From contig JBJEHU010000037.1 in the NCBI GenBank assembly GCA_051876355.1, positions 186,001 through 250,000 of the forward strand: DNA of 64,000 bases, given 5' to 3'. How positions within the stretch are numbered: position 1 is the first letter of the stretch; every line of letters starts with the position of its first letter. This DNA comes from Olsenella_L sp051876355 (lineage in GTDB: Bacteria > Actinomycetota > Coriobacteriia > Coriobacteriales > Atopobiaceae). The notes beneath the pieces are model-generated. The model did no database searches and was not told where the DNA came from. It worked only from the letters and a program-made list of their open reading frames with translations. Positions 51,020 to 60,241 of the stretch are shown one piece after another. The translations under genes were made by a program, and so were the position numbers.

Positions 51020-51985
51020 GTGGCATTCACGGTTGTCGGCACCGGCTCGGCGCTTCCGAATCGGGTTGTCACGAACGACGAGCTCTCGACGTTCATCGAT
51101 ACGACAGACGAATGGATACAGACCCGAACCGGCATAGCGACTCGGCACGTCTGCACGGACGAGACGCTCGACGATCTTGCGGTCGAGGCTTCGAAGAAGG
51201 CGCTCGATGCTGCCGGCATGACGGCAGGCGATCTCGATCTCATCGTCTGCTCCACGACGTCGGGTGACCATCTGATGCCGGCCGAGGCCTGTGCCGTGGC
51301 TGAGCGCATCGGTGCCCATTGCCCCGCATTCGATGTCTCGGCAGCCTGTGCCGGCTTCATCTTCGCACTCGATGCGGCAGACGGCTGGTTCTGCCGGAAC
51401 CGCGCAAAGACGGCGCTTGTCCTTTCTGCCGAGAAGATGAGCCGCCTGCTCGACTGGGAGGACCGTAGCACCTGCGTCCTTTTCGGCGATGGTGCAGGAG
51501 CGGCTGTCGTCACGGCAGGAGGCGAGAGCCCGCTCTGGAGTCGCCTTGTGACGAAGCCCGATGTCGCATCGCTCGATGTGCCGGGGCTTGTCGGCACGTC
51601 TCCTTTCGGCGGCACGGCAGAGGCCAGGCCTTCGAAGCTCCTCATGAAGGGACGCAAGGTCTTCCATTTCGCGGTCTCGAGCATCGAGGAAGAGCTCGAC
51701 GCTCTCACGCAGGAGACCGGCACCGCGCTTTCCGATATCGACCATTTCATCTTCCATCAGGCAAACGAGCGCATCCTCGATGCGGTCGCGAAGAGGTGCT
51801 CGCTCGAGCCTGACAGGATTGTCCATACCATCAAGGAGACCGGCAACATCTCGAGCGCCTGCATACCGCTTGCGCTCGACCGCATGGCACGAGCAGGCAA
51901 GCTCCGCGACGGAGACCTCATCGTGCTCTGCGGCTTCGGAGCTGGCCTCGATATCGCGACCGCCCTCATCCGCTGGAAGGCATGA
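51020..51985 (+). CDS. fabH: 3-oxoacyl-ACP synthase III
   Basis: Initiates fatty-acid synthesis by condensing an acyl-CoA primer with malonyl-ACP. It encodes 321 residues; catalytic triad C110 (VSAACAGF), H246 (FIFHQAN) and N276 (ETGNISSA). GTG at 51020 is chosen, with AGGAAGGGG upstream and the fabT stop just before it; the longer open frame is shadow within fabT. Confidence 0.94.
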   Translation: MAFTVVGTGSALPNRVVTNDELSTFIDTTDEWIQTRTGIATRHVCTDETLDDLAVEASKKALDAAGMTAGDLDLIVCSTTSGDHLMPAEACAVAERIGAHCPAFDVSAACAGFIFALDAADGWFCRNRAKTALVLSAEKMSRLLDWEDRSTCVLFGDGAGAAVVTAGGESPLWSRLVTKPDVASLDVPGLVGTSPFGGTAEARPSKLLMKGRKVFHFAVSSIEEELDALTQETGTALSDIDHFIFHQANERILDAVAKRCSLEPDRIVHTIKETGNISSACIPLALDRMARAGKLRDGDLIVLCGFGAGLDIATALIRWKA

Positions 51986-52057
51986 GGCATACTTGTCATC
52001 AGGCGCCCCAAAGGCGCATGAGAAGCGCAAAGGCGCATGGATAGAAGGAGAAACATC

Positions 52058-52285
52058 ATGGCAGAGTCAACGTTCGATCGCGTCGTCGCAATCCTCAAGG
52101 ACCAGGAGGGCCTCGACGACGTCGAGCTCAAGCCCGAGACGAAGCTCGCCGAGGTCGGCCTCGACTCCATGAGCACCGTCGAGGCGGTCATGGCATGCGA
52201 GGACGAGTTCGGCATCGAGATCGATCCTGAGGCCAACCCCCAGACGATCCAGGAGTTCGTCGACCTCGTTGAGGCACAGCTCTAA
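52058..52285 (+). CDS. acpP: Acyl carrier protein
   Basis: Carries growing acyl chains on a phosphopantetheine arm. It encodes 75 residues; the attachment serine is S37 in GLDSMSTVE. It is strongly acidic. AAGGAG at 52045-52050 precedes ATG 52058. It sits between fabH and fabK as in streptococcal fab clusters. Confidence 0.95.
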   Translation: MAESTFDRVVAILKDQEGLDDVELKPETKLAEVGLDSMSTVEAVMACEDEFGIEIDPEANPQTIQEFVDLVEAQL

Positions 52286-52316
52286 AGATCACTCAGCAGG
52301 AAAGGATGAAACGCGT

Positions 52317-53261
52317 ATGATCAAGACTCCTCTCTGCGACCTGGCAGGCATCGAGAAGCCGATCTTCCAGGGCGGCATGGCATGGATTGCCGACGCGAGC
52401 CTCGCCTCCGCCGTATCGAATGCCGGCGGTCTCGGCATCATCTCCGCGATGAATGCCAATGCCGACTGGCTCAGGAACGAGATCCGCGACTGCCGCACCC
52501 GCACGACGAAGCCCTTCGGCGTCAATATCATGCTGCAGAGCCCGTTTGCCGACGATGTGGCCCAGGTCGTGGCTGAGGAGAAGGTCCCTGTCGTCGTGAC
52601 AGGCGCGGGCAATCCGAGCAAGTACATGAAGATGTGGCAGGCGGCCGGCATCAAGGTCATCCCGGTCGTCTCCTCGGTGGCGCTTGCACGCCTTCTCGAG
52701 CGTGTCGGCGCCGCCGCAATCGTCGCCGAGGGCGGCGAGTCCGGCGGACATGTCGGCGATGTCTCGACGATGGCGCTCGTGCCGCAGGTCGTGGACGCCG
52801 TGAAGATTCCTGTCATCGCAGCCGGCGGCATCGCTGACGGACGCCAGATGGCAGCAGCCTTCATGCTTGGCGCCTGTGGCGTCCAGGTAGGCACCCGCTT
52901 CCTCGTGGCACATGAGTGCACGGTTGCAGACGAATACAAGAAGCGCGTCCTCAAGGCGAACGACCTCTCGACGGTCGTGACGGGCCGCTCGATCAACGGC
53001 GCGGTGCGCTGCCTCAAGACCCCGTTCTCGCAGAAGTTCCTGCGCGCGGAGAAGGAAGGCGCCACGGCTGAGGAGCTTGGCAAGATGGGTGCTGGGTCGC
53101 TTCGCAAGGCCGCGAAGGACGGCAACTACGAGGAGGGCTCGTTCATGTGCGGCGAAGTCGCCGGCATGGTGAAGAAGGAGCAGTCTGCCGCCGAGATTGT
53201 CGACGACCTCATGCAGGGCTGCGAAGAGGCGCTCAAGGGGGCCACGAAATGGCTGGCATAG
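52317..53261 (+). CDS. fabK: Enoyl-ACP reductase II (FMN-dependent)
   Basis: Reduces trans-2-enoyl-ACP, the last step of each elongation cycle. It encodes 314 residues of the nitronate-monooxygenase-like TIM-barrel family: PIFQGGMAWIAD, GGLGIISAMN, VAEGGESGGHVG and VIAAGGIADGRQ for FMN. No FabI-type reductase is in the cluster, so FabK is the likely sole enoyl reductase here. ATG at 52317 follows AGGAAAGGA at about 10 bases. Its 3' end overlaps fabD by 13 bases. Confidence 0.92.
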   Translation: MIKTPLCDLAGIEKPIFQGGMAWIADASLASAVSNAGGLGIISAMNANADWLRNEIRDCRTRTTKPFGVNIMLQSPFADDVAQVVAEEKVPVVVTGAGNPSKYMKMWQAAGIKVIPVVSSVALARLLERVGAAAIVAEGGESGGHVGDVSTMALVPQVVDAVKIPVIAAGGIADGRQMAAAFMLGACGVQVGTRFLVAHECTVADEYKKRVLKANDLSTVVTGRSINGAVRCLKTPFSQKFLRAEKEGATAEELGKMGAGSLRKAAKDGNYEEGSFMCGEVAGMVKKEQSAAEIVDDLMQGCEEALKGATKWLA

Positions 53262-54184
53262 CATTCCTGTTTGCAGGCCAGGGTTCCCAGAAGCCCGGCA
53301 TGGGCAAGGCGCTTGCAGGTGCTTCCGCTGCTGCGAAGAAGGTCTATGACGGGGCGGACGCCGTGCGTCCGGGCACCGCTTCCCAGTGTTTCGAAGGCAC
53401 GAAGGAAGAGCTTGGCCAGACCATCAACACGCAGCCCTGCGTCTTTGCGACCGATCTTGCCGCAGCCGCTGCGCTCGAAGAGCTCGGCATACGTCCCCAG
53501 GCGGTTGCCGGACACTCGCTCGGCGAGGTCGCAGCCCTGACATTTGCCGGAGCCTTCTCGCTCGAGGAGGGAACGCGTCTCATCGAGGTCCGCGCCAAGG
53601 CCATGGCAGACTGCACCGAAAAGCATCCGGGCGCCATGCGTGCCGTGCTCAAGCTCGATGCAGACAAGGTATCCGAGCTTGCCCATGAGGCGGGCGAAGC
53701 ATGGCCGGTGAACTTCAACTCCCCGCAGCAGACGGTCGTTGCCGGCTCTGCCGAGGCCTGCGAGAAGCTCGATGGCCTCGTGAAGGCGGCGGGCGGCAGG
53801 AGCATGAAGGTCGCTGTCTCCGGTGCTTTCCACAGCCCCTATATGGCGGAAGCCACCGAGGCGCTTGCAGGCTATCTCGAGACGAATCCGGTCCATGCGC
53901 CAAAGCTTCCGGTCTATGCGAACAGGACGGGCGAGACATATCCGGAGGACACGGCAGAGATTGCAGCGCTTCTCTCCGAGCAGGTCTCGAATCCTGTCAA
54001 GTGGACAGACGAGCTCCATGCGATGCAGGACGCCGGCATCGATACGTTCATCGAGGTCGGACCAGGACACACGCTCACGGGTCTCGTGAAGCGGACGCTC
54101 GAAGGCGTCGACGCCGTCTGTGTCGAGACGCCCGAGGCAGCCGAAGAGGCACGCGCCCTCGTGGCAGGAAAGGGGCTCATCTGA
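53249..54184 (+). CDS. fabD: Malonyl-CoA:ACP transacylase
   Basis: Loads malonyl groups from CoA onto ACP. It encodes 311 residues; nucleophile S90 in GHSLGE and H195 in GAFHSPYM, with the N-terminal LFAGQGSQ motif. ATG 53249 lies inside the end of fabK (13-base overlap), indicating coupled translation. Confidence 0.95.
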   Translation: MAGIAFLFAGQGSQKPGMGKALAGASAAAKKVYDGADAVRPGTASQCFEGTKEELGQTINTQPCVFATDLAAAAALEELGIRPQAVAGHSLGEVAALTFAGAFSLEEGTRLIEVRAKAMADCTEKHPGAMRAVLKLDADKVSELAHEAGEAWPVNFNSPQQTVVAGSAEACEKLDGLVKAAGGRSMKVAVSGAFHSPYMAEATEALAGYLETNPVHAPKLPVYANRTGETYPEDTAEIAALLSEQVSNPVKWTDELHAMQDAGIDTFIEVGPGHTLTGLVKRTLEGVDAVCVETPEAAEEARALVAGKGLI

Positions 54185-54957
54185 TGGCAGAAGCAAAGAC
54201 AGGCACGCTCGAGCGCGATATGTCGCGCCACGTGGCGCTGGTGACCGGAGGATCTCGTGGCATCGGCCGTGCCTGCGCCCTTGCGCTTGCACGCGATGGA
54301 TACGACCTTGCCATCATCTTTGCCGGCAACGAGGCAGCAGCTGCCGAGTGCGTCGGGCTTCTCGAGAACGAGGGTGCGACCGCGAAGGCCTACCGCTGCA
54401 ATGTCGCAGACGAGGATGAGGTCAACGCCACGGTCAAGCAGGTGCAGGCCGACTTCGGCAGCGTCTGGGCTCTCGTGAACGATGCCGGCATCACGCGCGA
54501 TACGCTCCTTGCCCGCATGAAGGACGAGGACTTCGATGCCGTGCTCGATGTGAACCTCAAGGGTGCCTTCCATATGATCCGCGCCCTCATGCGCGGCTTC
54601 GTACGCCAGAAGGGCGGCCGCATCGTGAACCTTGCCTCTGTCGTCGGCCTCTCCGGCAACATCGGCCAGGCGAACTATGCTGCCTCGAAGGCAGGACTGA
54701 TCGGCCTCACGAAGTCCGTCGCCCGCGAGCTTGCAGGCAGAGGCGTCACGTGCAATGCCGTGGCACCGGGCTTCATCGAGACGGACATGACGCGTGCGCT
54801 CGACGAGAAGACGCGTGCCGGCTATGAGGGAGAGATTCCCCTGAAGAGGCTTGGCACGGCCGAAGAGGTCGCGAATGTTGTTGCATTCCTCGCCTCCGAC
54901 AAGGCCTCGTATGTGACGGGAGAGACGATCCGTATCGACGGCGGACTGTGCATGTAG
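54184..54957 (+). CDS. fabG: 3-oxoacyl-ACP reductase
   Basis: NADPH-dependent ketoreduction in elongation. It encodes 257 residues of the short-chain dehydrogenase family: TGGSRGIG cofactor motif at 21-28, N124, and the catalytic S152, Y165 and K169. It has about 12 residues more at the N terminus than usual; ATG 54220 (MSRHVALVTGG) could be the start, but ATG 54184 overlaps the fabD stop by one base and has GGAAAGG upstream. Confidence 0.94.
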   Translation: MAEAKTGTLERDMSRHVALVTGGSRGIGRACALALARDGYDLAIIFAGNEAAAAECVGLLENEGATAKAYRCNVADEDEVNATVKQVQADFGSVWALVNDAGITRDTLLARMKDEDFDAVLDVNLKGAFHMIRALMRGFVRQKGGRIVNLASVVGLSGNIGQANYAASKAGLIGLTKSVARELAGRGVTCNAVAPGFIETDMTRALDEKTRAGYEGEIPLKRLGTAEEVANVVAFLASDKASYVTGETIRIDGGLCM

Positions 54958-54985
54958 CGCAGCCTCTCGTGCAGGAAGGAACCAA

Positions 54986-56233
54986 ATGAACCGCAGAGTT
55001 GTCATAACCGGCATCGGCGCCATCACCCCCGTGGGCCTGAACGCGTCCGAGAGCTGGGATTCGCTTGTCGCAGGAAAGAGCGGCATCGCCGAGATCGACG
55101 CCTTCGATACGACGAACTTCCGTGTCAAGGTCGCAGCAGAGGTCAAGGGCTTCGATGCCGAGGCCCTGCTCGGCAAGGCAGAGGCAAAGCATCACGACCG
55201 CTATACGCAGTTCGCGCTCGTCGCATCCGATGAGGCCATGAAGGACTCTGGCCTCGATCAGGAGGGTGCAATCGACTCTGACCGCCTCGGCGTCTACATC
55301 GGCTCCGGCATCGGCGGCATCGGCACGATCGAAGAGCAGTGCGAGCGCCTCCAGAATGGCGGCCCGCGCAAGATCTCTCCGTTCTTCGTGCCGATGATCA
55401 TCGCGAACATGGCATCGGGCGAAGTCTCGATCAGGCATCATGTCACGGGCCCGACGCTTCCGGTCGTCACGGCCTGCGCGACGTCGACGAACGCGATCGG
55501 CGAGGCATTCCGTGCCATCAAGGGCGGCTACGCCGATGCAATACTTGCAGGCGGTGCCGAGGCAGCCATCGTGCCGGTCTCCATTGCCGGCTTCATGAAT
55601 GCCCGCGCGCTCTCGACAAATCCCGATCCGGCCACTGCCTGCCGTCCCTTCGATGCGGAGCGCAATGGCTTTGTCATGGGCGAAGGCGCCTGCGTGCTCG
55701 TCCTCGAGGAGCTCGAGCATGCCAAGGCCCGCGGTGCCCACATCGTGGCCGAGGTCGCAGGGTATGGCAACACGGCCGACGCCTACCACATCACGTCTCC
55801 CGATCCTGACGCCTCCGGCATCACGCGTGCCATCAAGCAGGCTGTCGAGGAGGCCAAGCTCGATCCTTCCGAGGGCCTCTACATCAATGCCCACGGCACC
55901 TCGACGAAGCTCAACGACTCCTCCGAGACGAAGGGAATCAAGCAGGCGCTCGGCGAGGAGGCGGCACGTGCTGCCCACATCTCGTCCACGAAGTCGATGA
56001 CGGGACATATGCTCGGCGCGACGGGCGCTGTCGAGGCCATGGCAAGCGCCTATACGCTTGAGCATGGCGTCATCCCGCCGACCATCAACTACAGGACGCC
56101 CGATCCGGCCTGCGATCTTGACTACACGCCGAACGAGGCCAAGCCCTTCGACGGAAAGTGGGCGCTTTCGACGTCGCTCGGCTTCGGCGGACACAATGCC
56201 GTCATCGCGCTCAGGAAGTATGAGGAGGCGTAA
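54986..56233 (+). CDS. fabF: 3-oxoacyl-ACP synthase II
   Basis: Condensing enzyme for chain elongation. It encodes 415 residues; catalytic C164 (VVTACATSTNAIG), H303 (NAHGTSTKLND) and H341 (SMTGHMLGATGAVE). The phenylalanine gate is conserved in SLGFGGHNA. AAGGAA precedes ATG 54986. Confidence 0.96.
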   Translation: MNRRVVITGIGAITPVGLNASESWDSLVAGKSGIAEIDAFDTTNFRVKVAAEVKGFDAEALLGKAEAKHHDRYTQFALVASDEAMKDSGLDQEGAIDSDRLGVYIGSGIGGIGTIEEQCERLQNGGPRKISPFFVPMIIANMASGEVSIRHHVTGPTLPVVTACATSTNAIGEAFRAIKGGYADAILAGGAEAAIVPVSIAGFMNARALSTNPDPATACRPFDAERNGFVMGEGACVLVLEELEHAKARGAHIVAEVAGYGNTADAYHITSPDPDASGITRAIKQAVEEAKLDPSEGLYINAHGTSTKLNDSSETKGIKQALGEEAARAAHISSTKSMTGHMLGATGAVEAMASAYTLEHGVIPPTINYRTPDPACDLDYTPNEAKPFDGKWALSTSLGFGGHNAVIALRKYEEA

Positions 56234-56238
56234 GGCAC

Positions 56239-56739
56239 ATGGATACCTCGACGAAGAGGATTGATGCAGTGGCCCAGCTCATGCAGCAGCGCGGCCTTGC
56301 CCGCGTGCGCATCGAGGAGGGCGATTCTGCCATCGAGCTCGAGCGCCCCGAAGCGTTCCCTGCACCGGCAGCTCCTGCTGCCGTCCTGCCGGAAGCTGCT
56401 CCTCAGGCACCAGCTGCCCCTGCAGCGCCTGCACCCGAGACGGCTACACCGGCACCCGAAGAGCCTGCTGAGCCGGAAGGCGAAGAGCCGCTCGACATGT
56501 CGAAGGTGACGGCCGTGAAGGCGCCGATGGTCGGCGTCTTCTATGCTGCGCCGGCACCGGGCGCGAAGCCGTTCGTGCAGGTCGGCTCGAAGGTCAAGAA
56601 GGGCGACGTGCTCTGCGTCATCGAGGCCATGAAGGAAATGAAGGAAGTCACGGCCGACTGTGACGGCGAGATTGTCGATATCACGGTCTCCGACGGCGAG
56701 CTCGTCGAGTACGGCTCGGTCCTCATGAAGATCTACTAG
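56239..56739 (+). CDS. accB: Acetyl-CoA carboxylase biotin carboxyl carrier protein
   Basis: Carries carboxybiotin between AccC and the carboxyltransferase. It encodes 166 residues: a short N-domain, a long Ala/Pro/Glu linker (about 37-82), and a biotinyl domain with the biotin lysine K132 in IEAMKEMKE. It is the substrate of the BirA encoded upstream. It begins 5 bases after fabF. Confidence 0.95.
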   Translation: MDTSTKRIDAVAQLMQQRGLARVRIEEGDSAIELERPEAFPAPAAPAAVLPEAAPQAPAAPAAPAPETATPAPEEPAEPEGEEPLDMSKVTAVKAPMVGVFYAAPAPGAKPFVQVGSKVKKGDVLCVIEAMKEMKEVTADCDGEIVDITVSDGELVEYGSVLMKIY

Positions 56740-56748
56740 GGAGATGGC

Positions 56749-57177
56749 ATGAACAAGACAGAGCTGGAGAAGATCCTGCCTCACAGGCCGCCCATGCTGC
56801 TTCTGGACGATGCCGAGGTCCAGGATGGACATGCTGTGGGACATGTGACAATCAAGGGCGACGAGTTTTTCCTCCAGGGACATTTCCCCGACTATCCCGT
56901 CGTGCCGGGCGTCATACTCTGCGAGATGCTTGCACAGAACTGCTGCGTCCTTCTCGCCGATGGCCTCGACGCGAACAAGGCAACGCCGTTCTACACGAGC
57001 CTCGACAAGGTGCGCTTCAAGCATCAGGTGAGGCCGGGCGACACGGTGACGCTCGAGTGCGAGCTCACGAGGAGCCATGGCATGTTCCACTTCGCGCACG
57101 GCGAGGCGAAGGTCGGCGACACGGTTGCCTGCGTCGCAGACATGTCGTTCGCGCTTGTCCCGAAGAAGGACGCATAG
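56749..57177 (+). CDS. fabZ: 3-hydroxyacyl-ACP dehydratase
   Basis: Dehydrates 3-hydroxyacyl-ACP. It encodes 142 residues; hot-dog fold with catalytic H45 (LQGHFPDYPVVPGVI) and E59. No second dehydratase/isomerase of the FabA, FabN or FabM kind is visible in the cluster, so the route to unsaturated acids is not explained here. Confidence 0.95.
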   Translation: MNKTELEKILPHRPPMLLLDDAEVQDGHAVGHVTIKGDEFFLQGHFPDYPVVPGVILCEMLAQNCCVLLADGLDANKATPFYTSLDKVRFKHQVRPGDTVTLECELTRSHGMFHFAHGEAKVGDTVACVADMSFALVPKKDA

Positions 57178-57180
57178 GCC

Positions 57181-58521
57181 ATGTTCGAGAAGATACTGAT
57201 CGCGAACAGGGGAGAGGTCGCCGTCCGCATCATCCGCGCCTGCAAGGAGATGGGCGTGAAGACTGTCGCCATCTATTCGACGGCAGATGCGGCAGCGCTC
57301 CATGTGACACTTGCCGACGAGGCCTACTGCATAGGCGGTCCGCGTGCGGCCGAGTCCTACCTCAATACGAACGCTATCATTACGGTCGCGCTCGAGTCCG
57401 GCGCTTCGGCAATACACCCAGGATATGGCTTCCTCTCCGAGAATGCGGCCTTTGCCCGTGAATGCCGCGAGCACGGCCTTGTCTTCATCGGCCCCTCGCC
57501 TGAAATCATGGAGCTCATGGGGGACAAGGACCAGGCGCGGCGCACGGCCAGATCTGCTGGCGTGCCGATCGTGCCGGGGTGCGATCTTCTCGAGACGCCT
57601 CAGCAGGCAGAGGAAGAGGCACGCCGCATCGGCTGCCCCGTGCTTGTGAAGGCGCGTGCCGGCGGCGGTGGCCGCGGCATCCGCAAGGTCCTCGCGCCGG
57701 AGGATGCACCTTCTGCCTTCGAGCAGGCTCGTGCAGAGTCGCAGAGCGCCTTCGGCGACGGCGAGTGCTACATGGAGAAGTTCATCTCTCCGGCACACCA
57801 CATCGAGGTGCAGATCCTTGCCGATTCCCATGGCCATGTGTTCTCGCTCGGCGAGCGCGAGTGCTCCGTGCAGCGCAGGAACCAGAAGCTCCTCGAGGAG
57901 AGCCCGAGCCCGTGCCCGGCGCTCACGCCCGAGATCCGCGAGCACATGTATGAGTGCGCACGCAACCTTGCGAAGAAGGTCGGCTACGAAGGGCTCGGCA
58001 CGATAGAGTTCCTGTTCAGCGATTCCGGCGAGTTCTGGTTCATGGAGATGAACACGAGGCTCCAGGTCGAGCACCCGATCACGGAGTTCGTGACCGGCAT
58101 CGACCTCGTGAAGTGGCAGCTCCGCGTTGCGGCAGGTGCAGACCTCGGCTCCTGGAAGCAGGAGAACATCCAGTGCGTCGGCCATGCCATCGAGTGCCGC
58201 ATCAATGCAGAGACGCCCGATTTCCTGCCCTCTGCCGGCGACATCACGATGCTCCATGCACCGAACGGCCCCTGGGTACGCTTCGACTCGGCGCTCTACG
58301 TGGGCGCAAGCGTCCCGCCCTACTACGACTCGCTCCTGGCCAAGCTCATCGTCTATTCGCCAACGCGCGAAGAGGCCATACGCAAGATGCGCTCCGCCCT
58401 CGGCGAGCTTGTGATCGAGGGCGTCGACTACAATGCCGACCTGCAGCTCGATATCCTGAGCAACAAGGAATTCCTTTCGGGCAACTACCATACGAATCTG
58501 ATGGAGCACCTCTATGAGTGA
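57181..58521 (+). CDS. accC: Acetyl-CoA carboxylase, biotin carboxylase subunit
   Basis: ATP-dependent carboxylation of biotin on AccB. It encodes 446 residues: N-domain KILIANRGEVAVRIIRACKE, ATP-grasp with KARAGGGGRGIRKV, and EMNTRLQVEHPITE. Three bases separate it from fabZ, and it overlaps accDA by 8 bases. Confidence 0.96.
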   Translation: MFEKILIANRGEVAVRIIRACKEMGVKTVAIYSTADAAALHVTLADEAYCIGGPRAAESYLNTNAIITVALESGASAIHPGYGFLSENAAFARECREHGLVFIGPSPEIMELMGDKDQARRTARSAGVPIVPGCDLLETPQQAEEEARRIGCPVLVKARAGGGGRGIRKVLAPEDAPSAFEQARAESQSAFGDGECYMEKFISPAHHIEVQILADSHGHVFSLGERECSVQRRNQKLLEESPSPCPALTPEIREHMYECARNLAKKVGYEGLGTIEFLFSDSGEFWFMEMNTRLQVEHPITEFVTGIDLVKWQLRVAAGADLGSWKQENIQCVGHAIECRINAETPDFLPSAGDITMLHAPNGPWVRFDSALYVGASVPPYYDSLLAKLIVYSPTREEAIRKMRSALGELVIEGVDYNADLQLDILSNKEFLSGNYHTNLMEHLYE

Positions 58522-60241
58522 ACGCCAGAAGTCTCTGAACGAGCTCGAAGGGCCCGTCACCGAAGTGCCGGTCGATATCCCGGAGCGCACGATCCTGGTG
58601 CGCTGCCCCCAGTGCCGCCATGCGATTGACGCGGAGGTGCTGAAACAGAATCTCGATGTGTGCCCACGCTGCGGCAAGCACATGCGCATCGGTGCCAGAA
58701 GGCGCCTTGCGCTCACGGCCGATGCCAGCTCCTTCGAGGAATGGGATGCCAATATCGAGGCCAAGGACATCCTCGATTTCCCTGATTACGAAGAGAAGCT
58801 CGCCGCTGCACGCCAGAAATCGGGCGGAGAGAAGGAAGCGGTCGTCTGCGGCAAGGCCACGATCTCCGGCGAGTCCTGCGCCCTCTTCATCATGAACGGC
58901 GACTTCATGATGGGATCCATGGGGGCGGCAGTCGGCGAGAAGATCTGCCGCTGCTTCGAGCGTGCGACGAACGAGAGCCTTCCTGTCGTCGGCTTCACGA
59001 TGTCGGGCGGTGCCCGCATGCAGGAAGGACTCACCTCCCTCATGCAGATGGCAAAGGTCTCGAATGCCGTCAAGCGCCACTCCGATGCTGGCCTTGCATA
59101 TATCTGTGTCCTGACCGATCCCACCTCGGGCGGCGTCACGGCCTCCTTTGCCATGGAGGCAGATATCACGCTTGCCGAGCCCGATGCGCTTGTCGCGTTC
59201 GCGGGACCGCGCGTCGTCGAGCAGACGACGCACAAGAAGCTCCCCCAGGGCTTCCAGCGCTCGGAGTTCGTGCTTGCGCATGGCTTCTGCGACATGGTCG
59301 TCGAGCGCAAGGAGATTCCCTCCACGCTTGGCTACCTGCTCTATCTCCATGACCGGGATGCCTGGGGCAAGCGCGAGGTGCCGAAGTGCGAGGCGGCCTA
59401 TCCCAAAGAGGCACGCTGGCCGCTTCCGCACCATCTCGAGAAGCTTGCTGCATCAGATGCCACAGCCTACGACCTCGTGAAGCGCGTGAGGAACGCTGAC
59501 AGACCATCTGTCCCTTCCGTCATGGACACCACGTTCGAGGGCTTCATCGAGCTTCACGGCGACCACGAGTTCGGCGACGATGCTGCCATCGTCGCAGGTC
59601 TGGCGCTTCTCGATGGACGCCCGGTCACGGTCATCGCGACCGACCGCGGACGCGGCATCAAGGAACGGGTTGCCAGAAACTATGGCTCGCCCGAGCCGGA
59701 AGGCTACCGCAAGGCGCTCCGGCTCATGAGAGAGGCAGAGAAGTTCCACCGCCCCGTGATCTGCCTTGTGGATACGTCAGGGGCGTACCCCGGCATGGAG
59801 GCAGAGGAGCGCGGCCAGGGTGCTGCGATCGCAGACAACCTTGTCGCTATGGGTTCCTTGAGGACACCCGAGATCACCGTCATCATGGGCGAAGGCGGCT
59901 CGGGCGGAGCGCTCGGCCTGGCTGTCGCCGACCGTGTGCTCATGCTCTCCGATGCGGTCTATTCCGTCGTGAGCCCCGAAGGCTGCTCGACGATTCTCTT
60001 CAAGACGCCGAAGCGTGCAGCCGATGCGGCCGAAGCTCTCGGCATCACGGCTCCCTTCCTCAAGAATCTCGGCATCATCGATGGTATTGTCGATGCAGAA
60101 GGCTTCGGCACGGACGAGTTTGCAGAGCGCTTCCGGAAGTGCCTTGCGGATCAGGTTGCGGAGCTCGAGGTCATGACAGAAGACGAGCTTGTCGAGGCAC
60201 GCTACGAGAAGTTCCGTGCCATCGGAAGGAGGGACCAGTGA
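58514..60241 (+). CDS. accDA: Acetyl-CoA carboxylase carboxyltransferase, fused beta-alpha subunits
   Basis: Transfers the carboxyl group from biotin to acetyl-CoA, giving malonyl-CoA. AccD and AccA, usually two proteins, are one 575-residue chain. The AccD half has a zinc ribbon C31, C34, C50, C53 (CPQC...CPRC) and FTMSGGARMQEG. The AccA half (from about 300) has ATDRGRGIKERVARNYG, VDTSGAYPGMEAEERGQ and GEGGSGGALGLAV. There is no stop or frameshift at the junction. It begins inside accC and ends on the first base of the degV-like start. Confidence 0.95.
   Translation: MSERQKSLNELEGPVTEVPVDIPERTILVRCPQCRHAIDAEVLKQNLDVCPRCGKHMRIGARRRLALTADASSFEEWDANIEAKDILDFPDYEEKLAAARQKSGGEKEAVVCGKATISGESCALFIMNGDFMMGSMGAAVGEKICRCFERATNESLPVVGFTMSGGARMQEGLTSLMQMAKVSNAVKRHSDAGLAYICVLTDPTSGGVTASFAMEADITLAEPDALVAFAGPRVVEQTTHKKLPQGFQRSEFVLAHGFCDMVVERKEIPSTLGYLLYLHDRDAWGKREVPKCEAAYPKEARWPLPHHLEKLAASDATAYDLVKRVRNADRPSVPSVMDTTFEGFIELHGDHEFGDDAAIVAGLALLDGRPVTVIATDRGRGIKERVARNYGSPEPEGYRKALRLMREAEKFHRPVICLVDTSGAYPGMEAEERGQGAAIADNLVAMGSLRTPEITVIMGEGGSGGALGLAVADRVLMLSDAVYSVVSPEGCSTILFKTPKRAADAAEALGITAPFLKNLGIIDGIVDAEGFGTDEFAERFRKCLADQVAELEVMTEDELVEARYEKFRAIGRRDQ

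Noticed and set aside
56122..58770. An 882-codon open frame antisense to accB-fabZ-accC
   Set aside because: Same cause as the other antisense frames; all motif-bearing genes lie on the plus strand.
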